Of a stretch of 56,493 nt of DNA, positions 45,494-55,347 are shown piece after piece. The DNA is taken from assembly GCF_000743715.1 (NCBI RefSeq), contig NZ_JQEY01000002.1:20732-77224 (forward strand). Direction: 5' to 3'. The stretch comes from Palleronia rufa (GTDB taxonomy: Bacteria; Pseudomonadota; Alphaproteobacteria; Rhodobacterales; Rhodobacteraceae). The translations under genes were made by a program, and so were the position numbers. Position 1 is the first letter of the stretch; each line of letters opens with the position of its first letter. Below the pieces are notes generated by a model, which searched no databases, had not been told where the DNA came from, and saw only the letters and a list, made by a program, of their open reading frames with translations.

Positions 45494-48400
45494 CTATTCG
45501 GCCGCCTCCAGGCGCGGGCGGCCATCGGCGGCCGGCAGCGACGCGTCCCAGATGATCTCGGGCGACTTGATCTTGCGCACCGCCCGGTTCAGCCGCAGAT
45601 CGGCCCGCACATCCCGTGCGGCCAGCGATTGCAGACCGCGCATCCCGCGATAGGCCCCCTTGCCGACCCAGACCCGGAACGCCAGAGCGGCGGGCGTGAA
45701 CACCAGGGTAAGCACCGTGGCCACGGCCAGACCGAACACGACGGCGGTGGCCAGCTGCTTCCACCACAGCGCCGTCGGACTGTCGATGGAATAGCCGCCC
45801 GCGATGAAGTCCAGACTGAGGCCCAGCACCATGGGGGCCAGGCCGGCGATCGTGGTGATGGTGGTCAGCAGAACCGGGCGAATGCGGTCTTCTGTCGTGC
45901 GGATGATCGCCTCGATCTTCGGCATGTAGGCCGAGTATTCTTGATAGGTGTCGATCAGCACGATATTGTTGTTCACCACGATTCCGGCCAGCGCGACGAT
46001 CCCCGTTCCGGTCATGATGATGGAAAACGGCTGGCCGAGGATCAGCATCCCCCAGAGAGAGCCCGCGGTGGACAGCACCACCGCCAGCAGCACCAGCACC
46101 GCATTGTAGAAGGAGTTGAACTGCGCCAGCAGGATGATGAACATCAGACCCAGTGCGCCGGCAAAGGCCGTTTGCAGGAACGCGGCGCTCTCGGCCTGGT
46201 CCTCCTGATCGCCGGTCCATTCCCATGTGACACCGGCGGGAAGGGGGTCGGTGTCCAGCCATTCGGTAAGTACCTCGATACGCTCGTTGCCGTTGACGGG
46301 GGCGATCGTCATGGCGCCGTCGGCAAAAGCGTCGGTCAGCGTGTCCGCGGCGGTTCCGGCCGCGCGCCAGGTGATGTTGTAGGACGACTCTCCCAGCGTG
46401 ACGGTCGGGGCACCGGCGGCGGCCTCCGGCGCATCCGTGGAGCGCAGCAGCGCGACGGTCTCTCCGTCCACGACCGCCTTTTGCAGCGACGGCGCCACGT
46501 CGGCGCGCACGTCGAAATAGCGCTGCTGGTCGATCCGGTCGATCTGGCCCAGGCTCGCCACCGGGGTGCGGGTGATGAAGTTCGACAGCGGCACCAGACC
46601 GTCCGCCGTGCGCACCTTGAGACTGTCGAGCGTGGACAACACACGGTCCTGAGCGGGCAGGCGCACGCGGATCTCGATCTCTTCGTCGGAGCTGTCCACC
46701 CGCATCGTGTCGAGGAGCAGCCCGCGCGTCACCAGCTGCACCATGCCGCCCACGGTCGCCACGTCGGCACCGTATCGGCCCGCCTTTTCCACGTCCACGT
46801 CGATCTGGAAGTCGATGCCGGGCAGGGGCAGGCTGTCGTCGATGTCGACCAGACCGGGGGTCGATTCGAACTTCGCGCGCGCGGTCGCCGTGGCCTCGCG
46901 CAGGGTCGTCCAGTCGTTGCCTTTCAGGCGCAGGTGCACGGGCTTGCCGCTGGCCGGACCCATGGCCAGGTTCAGCGTCTCCGTGCGGATGCCGGGCAGC
47001 TTGACCAGTTCGCTTTCCAGCTTGTCGAGCACCACGTTGCCGTCCAGAAGCGCGGGATCGATCCCGTTCGTCGCGGCATAGGCGGCGCGGTCCTCCCAGG
47101 GGATCAGTTCGATCTGGATCTGGCCTACGGTGTCCAGGGGCGCCTCTCCGCCGCCGGTGTTGTTGTTGATCCCGCCCTCGCCGGCGAAGGCGAACGCGCT
47201 GTCCACTCCGGTGGTGTTCAGCGCGATCTCTTCCGCGTCGCGCAGCAGCGCGTCCTGTTCGTCCAGGCTGAGGTTGCCGCGGGCGCGGACATAGACCAGC
47301 GCCTGCTCCGGCTCACTCTCCACGAAGAACTCGGTGCCGTTGTTGTTGGCGCCGTAGTAGCCGAAGGTGAACACGACAAAGGCAATGACCCCGCCCATGG
47401 CCACCAGCGGCATGACCGGGTTGCCGGCGATAAAGGCGATCACCCGGCCGAACGGGGTGCGACGATGGCCGCCGCGGATCCTCCGGGGTGCACGGTGGAT
47501 GGCGACCGATCCCAGGGTGATGCCGGTCAGCACGGCGCCCGCGAAGAACATCAGCGCGCCGGGCAGGACCGACGCGCGGCCAAGGCTTCCCGCCGGGATG
47601 AGGTAGTCGTGGTTGAGCGACTGCATCGCGCCAAGGAACACCAGATAGGCGGACGGGATGACCAGCGCGGCGCGCACGATCCAGGGCAGGGTGCTGCGCA
47701 GCCAGTCGGAACCGTGCGAAAACAAGCGGCTCATCCGGCCCGCAACGCCGCCCATGACCGGAAGGTACACCAGCGCCACGACCAGGCTGGCCGAAAGCAC
47801 GAAGATCAGCGTGACCGGGAGCATCCCCATGAACTCGCCCGGGACGCCGGGCCAGAACAGCATCGGCAGGAACGCGCACAGCGTCGTCGCGGTAGATGAC
47901 ACGATGGGCCAGAACATGCGCTTGGCGGCCTCGGTGAAGGCGGCCATGGGGCCCGCGCCTTCCGAGATCCGGCGGTCCGCGTATTCCACCACGACGATGG
48001 CGCCGTCGACCAGCATCCCCACGGCCAGGATCAGCCCGAACATCACGATGTTCGAGATCGAGATGCCCATGAGCCCCAGCAGGATGAAGCACAGCAGGAA
48101 GGAGGTGGGAATCGCGAAGCCGACCAGCAGGGCGGACCGGATCCCGAGCGAGGCCAGCACCACGATCATCACCAGGGCGATGGCCGTGAGCACCGATCCC
48201 TCAAGCTGGCTGACCATGGAGGCGACCTGCCGCGACTGATCGTTCGACGTGCCGACCCGGATCGCGTCCTGAAGGACCTTGGGCCAGTCGGCGCGCGCCG
48301 CCTCGACCTCCTGGCGCACCAGGGTGGCGGTGTCGATGACGTTGTAGCCCTTGCGCTTGACGACCTGCAGCGCGACGGTCTTCTCACCGTTGAATCGCGC

Positions 48401-49210
48401 GGTTCCGGTGGGATCCTCGAAGGTCAGGCGGATGTCGGCCAGATCGCCCAGCGTCACCACGCGGTCGCCGTTCACCTTGACCGGCAGGTCGTAGATGTCC
48501 TGCTGATCGTCGAAGCTGGACGGGATCTTGACGGCAAAGGCGCCCTGGGCGCTTTCGATGTCGCCGGCGGCGATGAGCTGGTTGTTGTTGCGTACCGTAT
48601 TGATGAGTTCCGCGGCGGTGACGTTGTAGGACTCCAGCCGCAGCGGGTCGATCAGAACCTCCAGCATCTCGTCGCGGTGACCGGCCAGAGGCGCCTGAAG
48701 CACCGGCTCAAGCGCCTCCAGCCGGTCCTGAAGGTCCTTGGCCACGCGCAGCAACGTGCGTTCCGGGATGTCGCCGGTCAGGTTCACGATGATGATCGGG
48801 AATTCCGAGAAGTTGATCTCGTTGATCGAATACTGCTCGGCGCCATCCGGAAAATCGGCCTCGGCGTTGTTCATCTTGTCGCGCACGTCGGCAAGCGTCT
48901 TGGTCTTGTCCCAGCCGAATTCGAACTCCAGCGCAACGCCCGCGTAGCCCTCCGCCGCCGTGGCGTTCATGGATTTCAGGCCGTCGAGATCGGACAGCTC
49001 GGTCTCCATCGGCTTGACCAGCAGCGTCTCGCTGTCCTCGGCGGAGATGCCCGGGAAAGGCACCGACACGAACAGCGCGGGGATCTCGATGTCGGGCTCA
49101 CCTTCCTTGGGAAGCCCGGTATAGGCCAGCCAGCCCGCCACGACGGACAGCACGATGAAGGCGATGACCATGCGCGCATGGGCGCCGGCCCAGTCGACCA
49201 GTCCCGTCAT
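45494..49210 (-). CDS. RND-family efflux pump, inner-membrane subunit
   Basis: This 1238-residue protein is an AcrB/HAE-type proton-driven exporter. It opens with ARMVIAFIVLSVVAGWLAY and has FPIIIVNLTG, the span-4 motif GMLVDGAIVVVEYADRR with one of the two usual Asp residues replaced by Gly, and GTGIVALAGIVVNNNIVLIDT near the end. It is about 200 residues longer than AcrB. The extra length is mostly around residues 500-620, where two additional hydrophobic stretches occur. The ATG overlaps the stop of the membrane-fusion gene (ATGA). No outer-membrane TolC gene is beside it. Confidence 0.93.
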   Translation of the reverse strand: MTGLVDWAGAHARMVIAFIVLSVVAGWLAYTGLPKEGEPDIEIPALFVSVPFPGISAEDSETLLVKPMETELSDLDGLKSMNATAAEGYAGVALEFEFGWDKTKTLADVRDKMNNAEADFPDGAEQYSINEINFSEFPIIIVNLTGDIPERTLLRVAKDLQDRLEALEPVLQAPLAGHRDEMLEVLIDPLRLESYNVTAAELINTVRNNNQLIAAGDIESAQGAFAVKIPSSFDDQQDIYDLPVKVNGDRVVTLGDLADIRLTFEDPTGTARFNGEKTVALQVVKRKGYNVIDTATLVRQEVEAARADWPKVLQDAIRVGTSNDQSRQVASMVSQLEGSVLTAIALVMIVVLASLGIRSALLVGFAIPTSFLLCFILLGLMGISISNIVMFGLILAVGMLVDGAIVVVEYADRRISEGAGPMAAFTEAAKRMFWPIVSSTATTLCAFLPMLFWPGVPGEFMGMLPVTLIFVLSASLVVALVYLPVMGGVAGRMSRLFSHGSDWLRSTLPWIVRAALVIPSAYLVFLGAMQSLNHDYLIPAGSLGRASVLPGALMFFAGAVLTGITLGSVAIHRAPRRIRGGHRRTPFGRVIAFIAGNPVMPLVAMGGVIAFVVFTFGYYGANNNGTEFFVESEPEQALVYVRARGNLSLDEQDALLRDAEEIALNTTGVDSAFAFAGEGGINNNTGGGEAPLDTVGQIQIELIPWEDRAAYAATNGIDPALLDGNVVLDKLESELVKLPGIRTETLNLAMGPASGKPVHLRLKGNDWTTLREATATARAKFESTPGLVDIDDSLPLPGIDFQIDVDVEKAGRYGADVATVGGMVQLVTRGLLLDTMRVDSSDEEIEIRVRLPAQDRVLSTLDSLKVRTADGLVPLSNFITRTPVASLGQIDRIDQQRYFDVRADVAPSLQKAVVDGETVALLRSTDAPEAAAGAPTVTLGESSYNITWRAAGTAADTLTDAFADGAMTIAPVNGNERIEVLTEWLDTDPLPAGVTWEWTGDQEDQAESAAFLQTAFAGALGLMFIILLAQFNSFYNAVLVLLAVVLSTAGSLWGMLILGQPFSIIMTGTGIVALAGIVVNNNIVLIDTYQEYSAYMPKIEAIIRTTEDRIRPVLLTTITTIAGLAPMVLGLSLDFIAGGYSIDSPTALWWKQLATAVVFGLAVATVLTLVFTPAALAFRVWVGKGAYRGMRGLQSLAARDVRADLRLNRAVRKIKSPEIIWDASLPAADGRPRLEAAE

Positions 49211-50424
49211 CCGGCGGTCTCCCTGTAGGTAACGTCCAGCGGAACGCCGTCACTGACGTATTCCTGCCCGACCACGATGACGTCGGCCTGGTCGGGCAGG
49301 CCCGCGACGAAGACGCCCTGCGGCGTGTCGCGCAGCAGCTCCACGGGGACGAACGCGGCGGTGGTGTCGGCGCTGACCAGCCGCACGCCCAGGTCGCCCT
49401 CATCGTTCAGGGTCAGCGCCGACTGCGGCAGCAGATGGGCCTGCTGTCCCGCGGCGCTGATCGCGACCTCGACGGTCTGGCCGTCGCGGATGGCAAGCTC
49501 CGGGTTCGGCACCCGGATCTCGGCGCGGAAGGTGCGGGTCTCCGGGTCCGCGGCGCGCGACAGGAACGATACCGTGCCGTCGATCGTCCCGCCCGAGGCC
49601 AGCCGCGCCTGTGCCGGTGCGCCGAGTTCGACGCGCGCGACCTCCGTCTCCGGGACGAACCCGACAAGCTCGATCGGGTCGAGCTGGATGACCGTCGCGC
49701 AGAGACCGGCGGGTTGGAGGAATTCGCCAAGCTCCGCCGTGTCGGTCTCCAGCAGCCCGGAGAACGGCGCGGTGATGTCGAGCCGCGCGATCTCCGTCTC
49801 GGCGGCGGCGACGGCGGCCTCGGCGCCCTGAATCGCGGCGACGACGGACTCCAGCCCGCTTTCGGCGGCGGCGATCGAGGCCTTGGCGGATTCCACGCCG
49901 GCGTCGGTGGAAGCGACGCGCATCTGCGACGCGAATCCGCCCTCCGACAGGGAGGCGGCGGCGCGCTGGTCGATCTGTGCTTCGGTCAGGCGGGATTTCG
50001 CCTCCGCGATGCGGGCCTCTGCCTCCGGGCGACCGGCCCGGGCCTCTGCCAGACGCGCCTGCGCCTCGGCCAGAGCGACCTCGCGCGTGCCGGGGTCGAG
50101 CGAGCACAGCACCTCGTCCGCCGCGACGAAACTGCCCTTGCGCAGCGGCTCGCTCGTGACCTTGCCGCTGGTCTCTGCCCGGACTTCGACCTGGCGCGCG
50201 GCCTCCGTCCGGCCACGCAGCACGACCGCACTGCCGATGGAGCGCGCCGTGGAGGAGACCGCCACCACGGACACGCCCGACGGCTGGTCGGGAGCCTCTT
50301 GCGCGGGTGTTCCGACGGCGGCTCCGGCGGAGCCGGCGACATCGAGCACGGCAGCGCGTTCAAAGACCAGAAAGTAAAGGGACACCGCGACGACGAGCGC
50401 GGTCAGGATGGCTGCGATGCGCAT
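49207..50424 (-). CDS. RND efflux membrane-fusion (periplasmic adaptor) protein
   Basis: This 405-residue adaptor has an N-terminal membrane anchor (IAAILTALVVAVSLYFLVF), a barrel-sandwich part split by a long alpha-helical hairpin (RLAEARAGRPEAEARIAEAK to AAVAAAETEIARLD), and LDITAPFSGLLETDT, the usual lipoyl-like closing strand. It joins the RND pump to an outer-membrane channel. The start ATG 50424 is chosen for its position before the anchor; the much longer frame upstream is antisense to another gene. A palindrome at 50467-50484 lies just upstream. Confidence 0.92.
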   Translation of the reverse strand: MRIAAILTALVVAVSLYFLVFERAAVLDVAGSAGAAVGTPAQEAPDQPSGVSVVAVSSTARSIGSAVVLRGRTEAARQVEVRAETSGKVTSEPLRKGSFVAADEVLCSLDPGTREVALAEAQARLAEARAGRPEAEARIAEAKSRLTEAQIDQRAAASLSEGGFASQMRVASTDAGVESAKASIAAAESGLESVVAAIQGAEAAVAAAETEIARLDITAPFSGLLETDTAELGEFLQPAGLCATVIQLDPIELVGFVPETEVARVELGAPAQARLASGGTIDGTVSFLSRAADPETRTFRAEIRVPNPELAIRDGQTVEVAISAAGQQAHLLPQSALTLNDEGDLGVRLVSADTTAAFVPVELLRDTPQGVFVAGLPDQADVIVVGQEYVSDGVPLDVTYRETAG

Positions 50425-50466
50425 GACGATACTCTGAATCCTTGGCGGCAATGGGTCGCCACCCAA

Positions 50467-50484
50467 CTGAACTATTCGGTTCAG
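50467..50484. promoter_or_regulatory. Palindrome upstream of the efflux operon, candidate repressor operator
   Basis: CTGAAC, six bases, GTTCAG forms a perfect inverted repeat 43 bases upstream of the adaptor ATG and about 120 bases upstream of the divergent YfgM-like gene. Its size and place suit a TetR-type operator of an RND pump, though no TetR gene is adjacent. Confidence 0.45.
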
Positions 50485-50607
50485 AAGGGAATCGCACGCC
50501 CTTTTTTGCAGTCGACGGCGGAAAAAAGCCGTGATCGCGTCCCTTGGCAAGGGGCGATCCGCCGCGCTAAGAGGCGCCAGTACGAATTCCGCGCCAGGGG
50601 AGCGAGC

Positions 50608-51267
50608 GTGAGCAACAGCGACGGCTTCATCGAAGAGGTGACCGAAGAGGTCCGCCGCGATCGTCTCTACGGTCTGCTCAAGCGCTATGGCTGGATCGCG
50701 ATCCTGGCCGTGGTCGTGCTGGTCGGCGCGGCGGCCTGGATCGAATGGCAACGCTACCAGTCCCGCCTCACAGCGCAGGCCTTCGGGGATGCCATCGTCG
50801 CGGCGCTGAACCTGGAGACCCCCGACGCCCGCCGCGCGGCGCTTCTGGAGATCGACGCCGATGGCGCGCGGCGCGCGCTTCTGGCCATGCTGGCTGCCGA
50901 CACGCTGGAGGGCGAGGCGGTTCAGGGACAGACGCTGGAGGCGCTGGAAAGCGTATCCGCGGACGGTGGCCTGCCCGCGCTCTACCGGGAGCTTGCGGGG
51001 CTGAAGGCGGCGATGCTGCTTCAGGACAGCGCGCCGCCGCAGCAGGTCATGGATCGGCTTGAGCCGCTGACCGTCCCCGGTGCTCCTTTCCGGCTTCTGG
51101 CGTTGGAGCAGATCGCCATCGCACAGCTGCGGGCGGGAGAAAGCGACGCGGCGGTCGAGACGCTCCGGGGGATCATCGCCGACAGCGGCGCCACGCAGGA
51201 CTTGCAAGCCCGGGTGCGGCAGTTGATGGTCGCGCTCGGAGGATCGCTTGAGGCGTCTGAGGGATAG
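50608..51267 (+). CDS. YfgM-like tetratricopeptide membrane protein
   Basis: This 219-residue protein has a short cytoplasmic N-terminus (GFIEEVTEEVRRDRLYGLLKR), one membrane span (WIAILAVVVLVGAAAWI) and a periplasmic helical part with TPR-like repeats (AELAGLKAAMLLQ-type, then LLALEQIAIAQLRAGESDAAV). It matches the YfgM group that assists the Sec translocon and outer-membrane assembly. The start is GTG 50608 with GGGGAG upstream. It precedes the BamB-like gene by 12 bases, as in many proteobacteria. Confidence 0.86.
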   Translation: MSNSDGFIEEVTEEVRRDRLYGLLKRYGWIAILAVVVLVGAAAWIEWQRYQSRLTAQAFGDAIVAALNLETPDARRAALLEIDADGARRALLAMLAADTLEGEAVQGQTLEALESVSADGGLPALYRELAGLKAAMLLQDSAPPQQVMDRLEPLTVPGAPFRLLALEQIAIAQLRAGESDAAVETLRGIIADSGATQDLQARVRQLMVALGGSLEASEG

Positions 51268-51279
51268 GAGCCCCGCGAC

Positions 51280-52575
51280 ATGACCAGGTTCGGCCTGCTG
51301 ACCGGCGCCGCGCTCATCGCGCTTGCGTCCTGTGGCGAACGCGAGGAAATCCTCGTCGGTCCGCGTATGGACCTGCGGGGCGAGACGGGGCAGCAGGTCG
51401 ATCGCGCCCTGCCCATCACGCTGCCCGCCCCGGTGACCCTGGGCGCCTGGACCCACAAGGCGGCCGCCGCCGATCACGACATCCCCCATGCCAGCTTTTC
51501 CGCGCAGCCCCGGCTGGCGATGTCTGTCCCGATCGGACAGGGAGAGGACCGCCGCCACCGCATCAGCGCCGATCCGGTCGTGTCGGACGGGCGCATCTAC
51601 ACCGTCGACAGCCGCGCCCGGGTCACGGCCCTGACGACGGCCGGACAGCCGATCTGGAGCGCCAGCGCCTCTCCCGCCGGAGAGCCGGTGGACGATGCCT
51701 CCGGCGCCGGACTTGCGGTGTCGGGCGGGCGGCTGTTCGTCTCCACCGCCTTCGGCCAGCTCATCGCGATGAACGCGGCCACCGGGCAGCGGCTCTGGAC
51801 GCAGGACCTGGGGGCCGCCGCCGCGGGGGCACCCACCGTGGTCGGCGACCGGGTCTATGTGATCGGCCGCGACGCGACCGCCTGGGCGCTGGATGCGAAC
51901 ACCGGCCGGGTGCGCTGGACCGCGCAGGGCACTCCGTCGCCCTCCGGCGTCGTCGGCGGCGCGGCCCCGGCCGTATCCGGCGATATGATCGTCCTGCCCT
52001 TCGCCAGCCGCGAGCTTCACGGGCTGCTTCGCGACGGCGGCACCTCTCTTTGGACCAGCACCGTTGCGGGCACGCGGGTGGGGCGGGTCTATGCCTCGAT
52101 CACCGACATCTCGGGCGATCCGGTCATCGACGGCGGCACCGTCTATGCCGGCTCGCCGTCGGGCCGGATCGACGCGTTCGAGCTCTCCTCAGGGCGGCGC
52201 CTGTGGTCTGCCGAAGAGGGGGCGATGTCACCCGTGGTGGTGGCCGGAGGCTCGGTCTTCGCGGTCAGCGACCAGGCCGAGCTGGTGCGGCTGGATGCCG
52301 CGACCGGAACCCGGATCTGGGGCACGGAACTGCCCTATTTCAAGACCAACCGGATCCGCCGGCGCAAGGACGTCTATGCCCATTACGGCCCCGTGCTGGG
52401 TGGCGGGCGGCTCTGGGTGGCCTCTTCCGACGGTCGTCTGCGCGGCTTTTCGCCCAGGTCCGGCGCGCTTGAGGTGGACGTCCCGCTGCCGGACGGCGCC
52501 GCGACCAACCCGGTGATCGCCGGGGGGGTGCTCTATGTCGTGAACACCGCCGGGCGCCTGCTGGCGTTCCGCTGA
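51280..52575 (+). CDS. bamB: BamB-like beta-propeller lipoprotein
   Basis: This 431-residue lipoprotein has a signal peptide with the lipobox LASC (Cys18) and then repeated PQQ-type propeller blades (GRIYTVDSRARVTALTTAGQPIW; GRLFVSTAFGQLIAMNAATGQRLW; VYAGSPSGRIDAFELSSGRRLW in outline). BamB helps the BAM complex insert outer-membrane barrels. It stands between the YfgM-like gene and der, the order conserved in E. coli and many others. Confidence 0.92.
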   Translation: MTRFGLLTGAALIALASCGEREEILVGPRMDLRGETGQQVDRALPITLPAPVTLGAWTHKAAAADHDIPHASFSAQPRLAMSVPIGQGEDRRHRISADPVVSDGRIYTVDSRARVTALTTAGQPIWSASASPAGEPVDDASGAGLAVSGGRLFVSTAFGQLIAMNAATGQRLWTQDLGAAAAGAPTVVGDRVYVIGRDATAWALDANTGRVRWTAQGTPSPSGVVGGAAPAVSGDMIVLPFASRELHGLLRDGGTSLWTSTVAGTRVGRVYASITDISGDPVIDGGTVYAGSPSGRIDAFELSSGRRLWSAEEGAMSPVVVAGGSVFAVSDQAELVRLDAATGTRIWGTELPYFKTNRIRRRKDVYAHYGPVLGGGRLWVASSDGRLRGFSPRSGALEVDVPLPDGAATNPVIAGGVLYVVNTAGRLLAFR

Positions 52576-52623
52576 GCGGGGCGCTATGGGGCGGGGTTCG
52601 GACCCGTACCCCCGGAGGCCTCC

Positions 52624-54063
52624 ATGAGCTTCACCCTTGCCATCGTCGGACGGCCCAACGTGGGCAAGTCGACGCTGTTCAACCGCCTTGTCGGCCGCCG
52701 TCTGGCGCTGGTCGACGACCGCCCCGGCGTGACCCGCGACCTGCGCGAGGGAGAGGCGCGGCTGATGGACCTGCGCTTCACCGTGATCGACACGGCCGGT
52801 CTGGAGGACGCCACCGACGACAGCCTGGAGGGGCGGATGCGCCGGCTGACCGAGCGTGCGGTGGACATGGCCGATGTCTGCCTCTTCGTTATCGACGCCC
52901 GCGTGGGCGTGACGCCGGTGGACGAGATCTTCGCCGAAATCCTGCGCAAACGCTCAAGGCATGTGATATTGGCCGCGAACAAGTGCGAAGGTCGGGCCGC
53001 CGACGGCGGTTTGATAGAGGCCTGGGGCCTGGGCCTCGGCGAGCCTCTGCGCCTGTCGGCCGAACATGGCGAGGGCATGTCGGATCTCTATACCCTGTTG
53101 AAACCCGTGGCCGACGAGATGGCGAAAAGCGACGCGGCCCATGCCCCCGAGACCGACGTGACGGTGGATGAGGACGACGACGACACCCCCCGCGTGCCCA
53201 CCCGCGAGAAGCCGCTTCAGATTGCCGTGGTCGGCCGTCCGAACGCAGGAAAATCGACGTTGGTCAATCGCTTGCTGGGTGAAGATCGCCTGCTGACCGG
53301 GCCGGAGGCGGGCATCACGCGGGATGCGATCTCGGTCCGGATGGACTGGGACGGAATCCCGGTCCGGGTGTTCGACACGGCGGGGATGCGCAAGAAGGCG
53401 AAGGTCCAGGAAAAGCTGGAAAAACTCAGCGTTTCCGACGGCTTGCGTGCCGTGAAGTTCGCCGAGGTGGTCGTGGTGCTGCTCGATGCGGCGATCCCGT
53501 TCGAGCAACAGGACCTCAGGATCGCCGACCTTGCAGAACGCGAAGGCCGCGCGGTGGTCATCGCGGTAAACAAGTGGGACGCAGAGACGGCGAAGTCCGA
53601 AAAGCTCCGCGCGTTGCGCGAGGCCTGCGACCGATTGCTCCCGCAACTGCGCGGCGTGCCGCTGGTGACCGTCTCAGCCTTGACCGGCAAGGGTTTGGAC
53701 AGGCTCAGGGATTCGATCCTCCAGGCCCATGCGGTGTGGAACCGCAGGGTGACCACGGCGAAGCTGAACTCCTGGCTGGGGGCGATGGTCGAGGCGCATC
53801 CGCCCCCCGCGCCCGGAGGCCGCCGGATCAAGCTGCGCTACATGACCCAGGCCAAGACCCGGCCCCCGGGGTTCGTGGTGATGTGCTCGAACCCCAGGGA
53901 GATTTCCGAAAGCTACAGCCGGTATCTGGTGAACGGGCTGCGGCAGGATTTCGACATGCCGGGAACTCCGATCCGGCTCTGGATGCGGTCGCAGGCGGAT
54001 CAGAACCCCTACCAGGGCCGCACCAAATCGACCCCGTCGCGGCTGCGCAAACACCTGAAGTGA
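52624..54063 (+). CDS. der: GTPase Der (EngA)
   Basis: This 479-residue protein has two GTPase domains in a row: the first with GRPNVGKST and DTAGLED, the second (from about residue 203) with [19 protein letters not shown] and NKWD, then a KH-like C-terminal domain. Der is needed for 50S subunit maturation. The C-terminal tail [16 protein letters not shown] is usual for alphaproteobacteria. ATG 52624 has a GGAGG site. It follows bamB by 48 bases. Confidence 0.97.
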   Translation: MSFTLAIVGRPNVGKSTLFNRLVGRRLALVDDRPGVTRDLREGEARLMDLRFTVIDTAGLEDATDDSLEGRMRRLTERAVDMADVCLFVIDARVGVTPVDEIFAEILRKRSRHVILAANKCEGRAADGGLIEAWGLGLGEPLRLSAEHGEGMSDLYTLLKPVADEMAKSDAAHAPETDVTVDEDDDDTPRVPTREKPLQIAVVGRPNAGKSTLVNRLLGEDRLLTGPEAGITRDAISVRMDWDGIPVRVFDTAGMRKKAKVQEKLEKLSVSDGLRAVKFAEVVVVLLDAAIPFEQQDLRIADLAEREGRAVVIAVNKWDAETAKSEKLRALREACDRLLPQLRGVPLVTVSALTGKGLDRLRDSILQAHAVWNRRVTTAKLNSWLGAMVEAHPPPAPGGRRIKLRYMTQAKTRPPGFVVMCSNPREISESYSRYLVNGLRQDFDMPGTPIRLWMRSQADQNPYQGRTKSTPSRLRKHLK

Positions 54064-54127
54064 GTCCGAACCGCGGGGCGGATCGTACGCGTCAGGCCGT
54101 TTTCGGGGCCGTTTCGTACGCCTCGCG

Positions 54128-54811
54128 TCACCACAGCGCGCGTTTCGTACAAAGCCCCGCGACCAGCGCAGCGGCCCCCAGGGCGACGGGGGAAAGGCCG
54201 GTTCCGGTGCCCCAGTTCGCCACCGCGACGCCGACCAGCGCCCAGGCAAGGGCGGCGGCATAGCCCGGGCTGGGGCGCCGCCAGATCACCGCGATGCCGA
54301 GGACGAGGGCCAGGGCGAGCGCGCCCCAGGCGGCGGTCAGCGCCGGCACCAGCCCCCAGCCCGCGGCCACCAGCCCGAGACTCACGCAGGACGCGGCGGT
54401 GAGCCACCCCGCGTAGAGCCCCAGCGGCGTGTCGAGCCACCACGGATCGGCGGTCCCCGCGCGCAGCAGGGCGGCCAGCGCGCCCGCCAGCATCACCAGG
54501 ATCAGCACCGTGGCCCAGAGGGGAGAGGCATTTGCGACCGGGATCCAGACAGCCCCCACGGCGAGGCTGACGGCCAGCGGCAGGCGGGTGGGGCGCCAGC
54601 CCGGATGGTCGCGCCGGGCCAGCCCCCTGACCCCATGGGCGATGAGCCAGAGATAGATCAGCCCCCAGATCGCGAACGCATACCCCGCCGGCTGCACCGG
54701 CGGGTCGTCCTGCGGAACCGGAAAGGCATCCGGCGCGAACCCCCCGAAGCTGGAGGTGAGGAAGGGCGACGCCGCGAAGGCGATGGCGAGGAGGGGGATG
54801 AGGTAGGGCAT
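54128..54811 (-). CDS. TspO/tryptophan-rich sensory protein-like membrane protein
   Basis: This 227-residue protein has about six membrane spans and the motif PAGYAFAIWGLIYLWLIAHG, characteristic of TspO/MBR-like proteins, which bind tetrapyrroles or act as signalling proteins. It is longer than classical TspO and belongs to the larger branch. ATG 54811 is chosen; the longer frame upstream enters the AT-rich islet. It is the last gene of normal composition before that islet. Confidence 0.78.
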   Translation of the reverse strand: MPYLIPLLAIAFAASPFLTSSFGGFAPDAFPVPQDDPPVQPAGYAFAIWGLIYLWLIAHGVRGLARRDHPGWRPTRLPLAVSLAVGAVWIPVANASPLWATVLILVMLAGALAALLRAGTADPWWLDTPLGLYAGWLTAASCVSLGLVAAGWGLVPALTAAWGALALALVLGIAVIWRRPSPGYAAALAWALVGVAVANWGTGTGLSPVALGAAALVAGLCTKRALW

Positions 54812-54818
54812 GGCTGTC

Positions 54819-55337
54819 CTACGCTTCCCAGAGTTCATATCGAAGAGTGCCAGGAGGATCAAACGAAAGTACAATTATCAAACCTGTTATCATAATTGAA
54901 AGCGCTAATATAGCATAGAAAATGTCGATCTTATGATCTGAATGTACTTCTCTCCCCAATATTTTGAAAGGGCTCGCGTCCTTGATGCTCTTACCAAGTG
55001 GGGAGGGGATCTCGCATTCTGCCATTCGACGCTCTAGTTCAATCCCGGCCATCACCGATCCGTGAAGCAAACGATGATACCAAAATCGATCCATGAAGTA
55101 AAAAGCAAATAAAGGCAGAAGAGCCGCCCAAACGATTATTCCAGTGACTGAAATACCGAAGGCAGACTGAGATATAACGCCCGTTGACGCGGTTCCACCG
55201 CCAAAGGCAAGAAAAGCACCGGTTATTATAAGCGCAAAATTTCGGATGCGAAGTTCTAAATCGTTGAAGTGCTGCTGGACTTCAACAACCTTCTTCCATT
55301 GCTCTAACGTTAGCCATGCCCTGTCGTTGGAGTTCAT
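54819..55337 (-). CDS. Hypothetical protein with three predicted membrane spans
   Basis: This 172-residue protein is not recognised. It has an N-terminal polar helix (TLEQWKKVVEVQQHFNDLELRI-like, with alternating charges), a span at about residues 34-55 (LIITGAFLAFGGG), a second at about 65-85 (GIIVWAALLPLFAFYFMD), and a third near the C-terminus (FYAILALSIMITGLIIVL). The DNA is strikingly AT-rich compared with its neighbours, so it was probably acquired by transfer. ATG 55337 is preferred over a TTG one codon earlier. It starts ten bases after the truncated HAD gene and may be cotranscribed with it. Confidence 0.7.
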   Translation of the reverse strand: MNSNDRAWLTLEQWKKVVEVQQHFNDLELRIRNFALIITGAFLAFGGGTASTGVISQSAFGISVTGIIVWAALLPLFAFYFMDRFWYHRLLHGSVMAGIELERRMAECEIPSPLGKSIKDASPFKILGREVHSDHKIDIFYAILALSIMITGLIIVLSFDPPGTLRYELWEA

Positions 55338-55347
55338 CAATCAATCC

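Noticed and set aside
45434-47899. An 821-residue plus-strand frame opposite the RND pump
   Set aside because: Composition is His/Arg/Gln-rich and unlike a protein; the RND gene in the other strand explains the open frame.
50425-52020. Extension of the membrane-fusion gene to 52020
   Set aside because: The extension is antisense to the YfgM-like and BamB-like genes and precedes a clear signal-anchor start at 50424.
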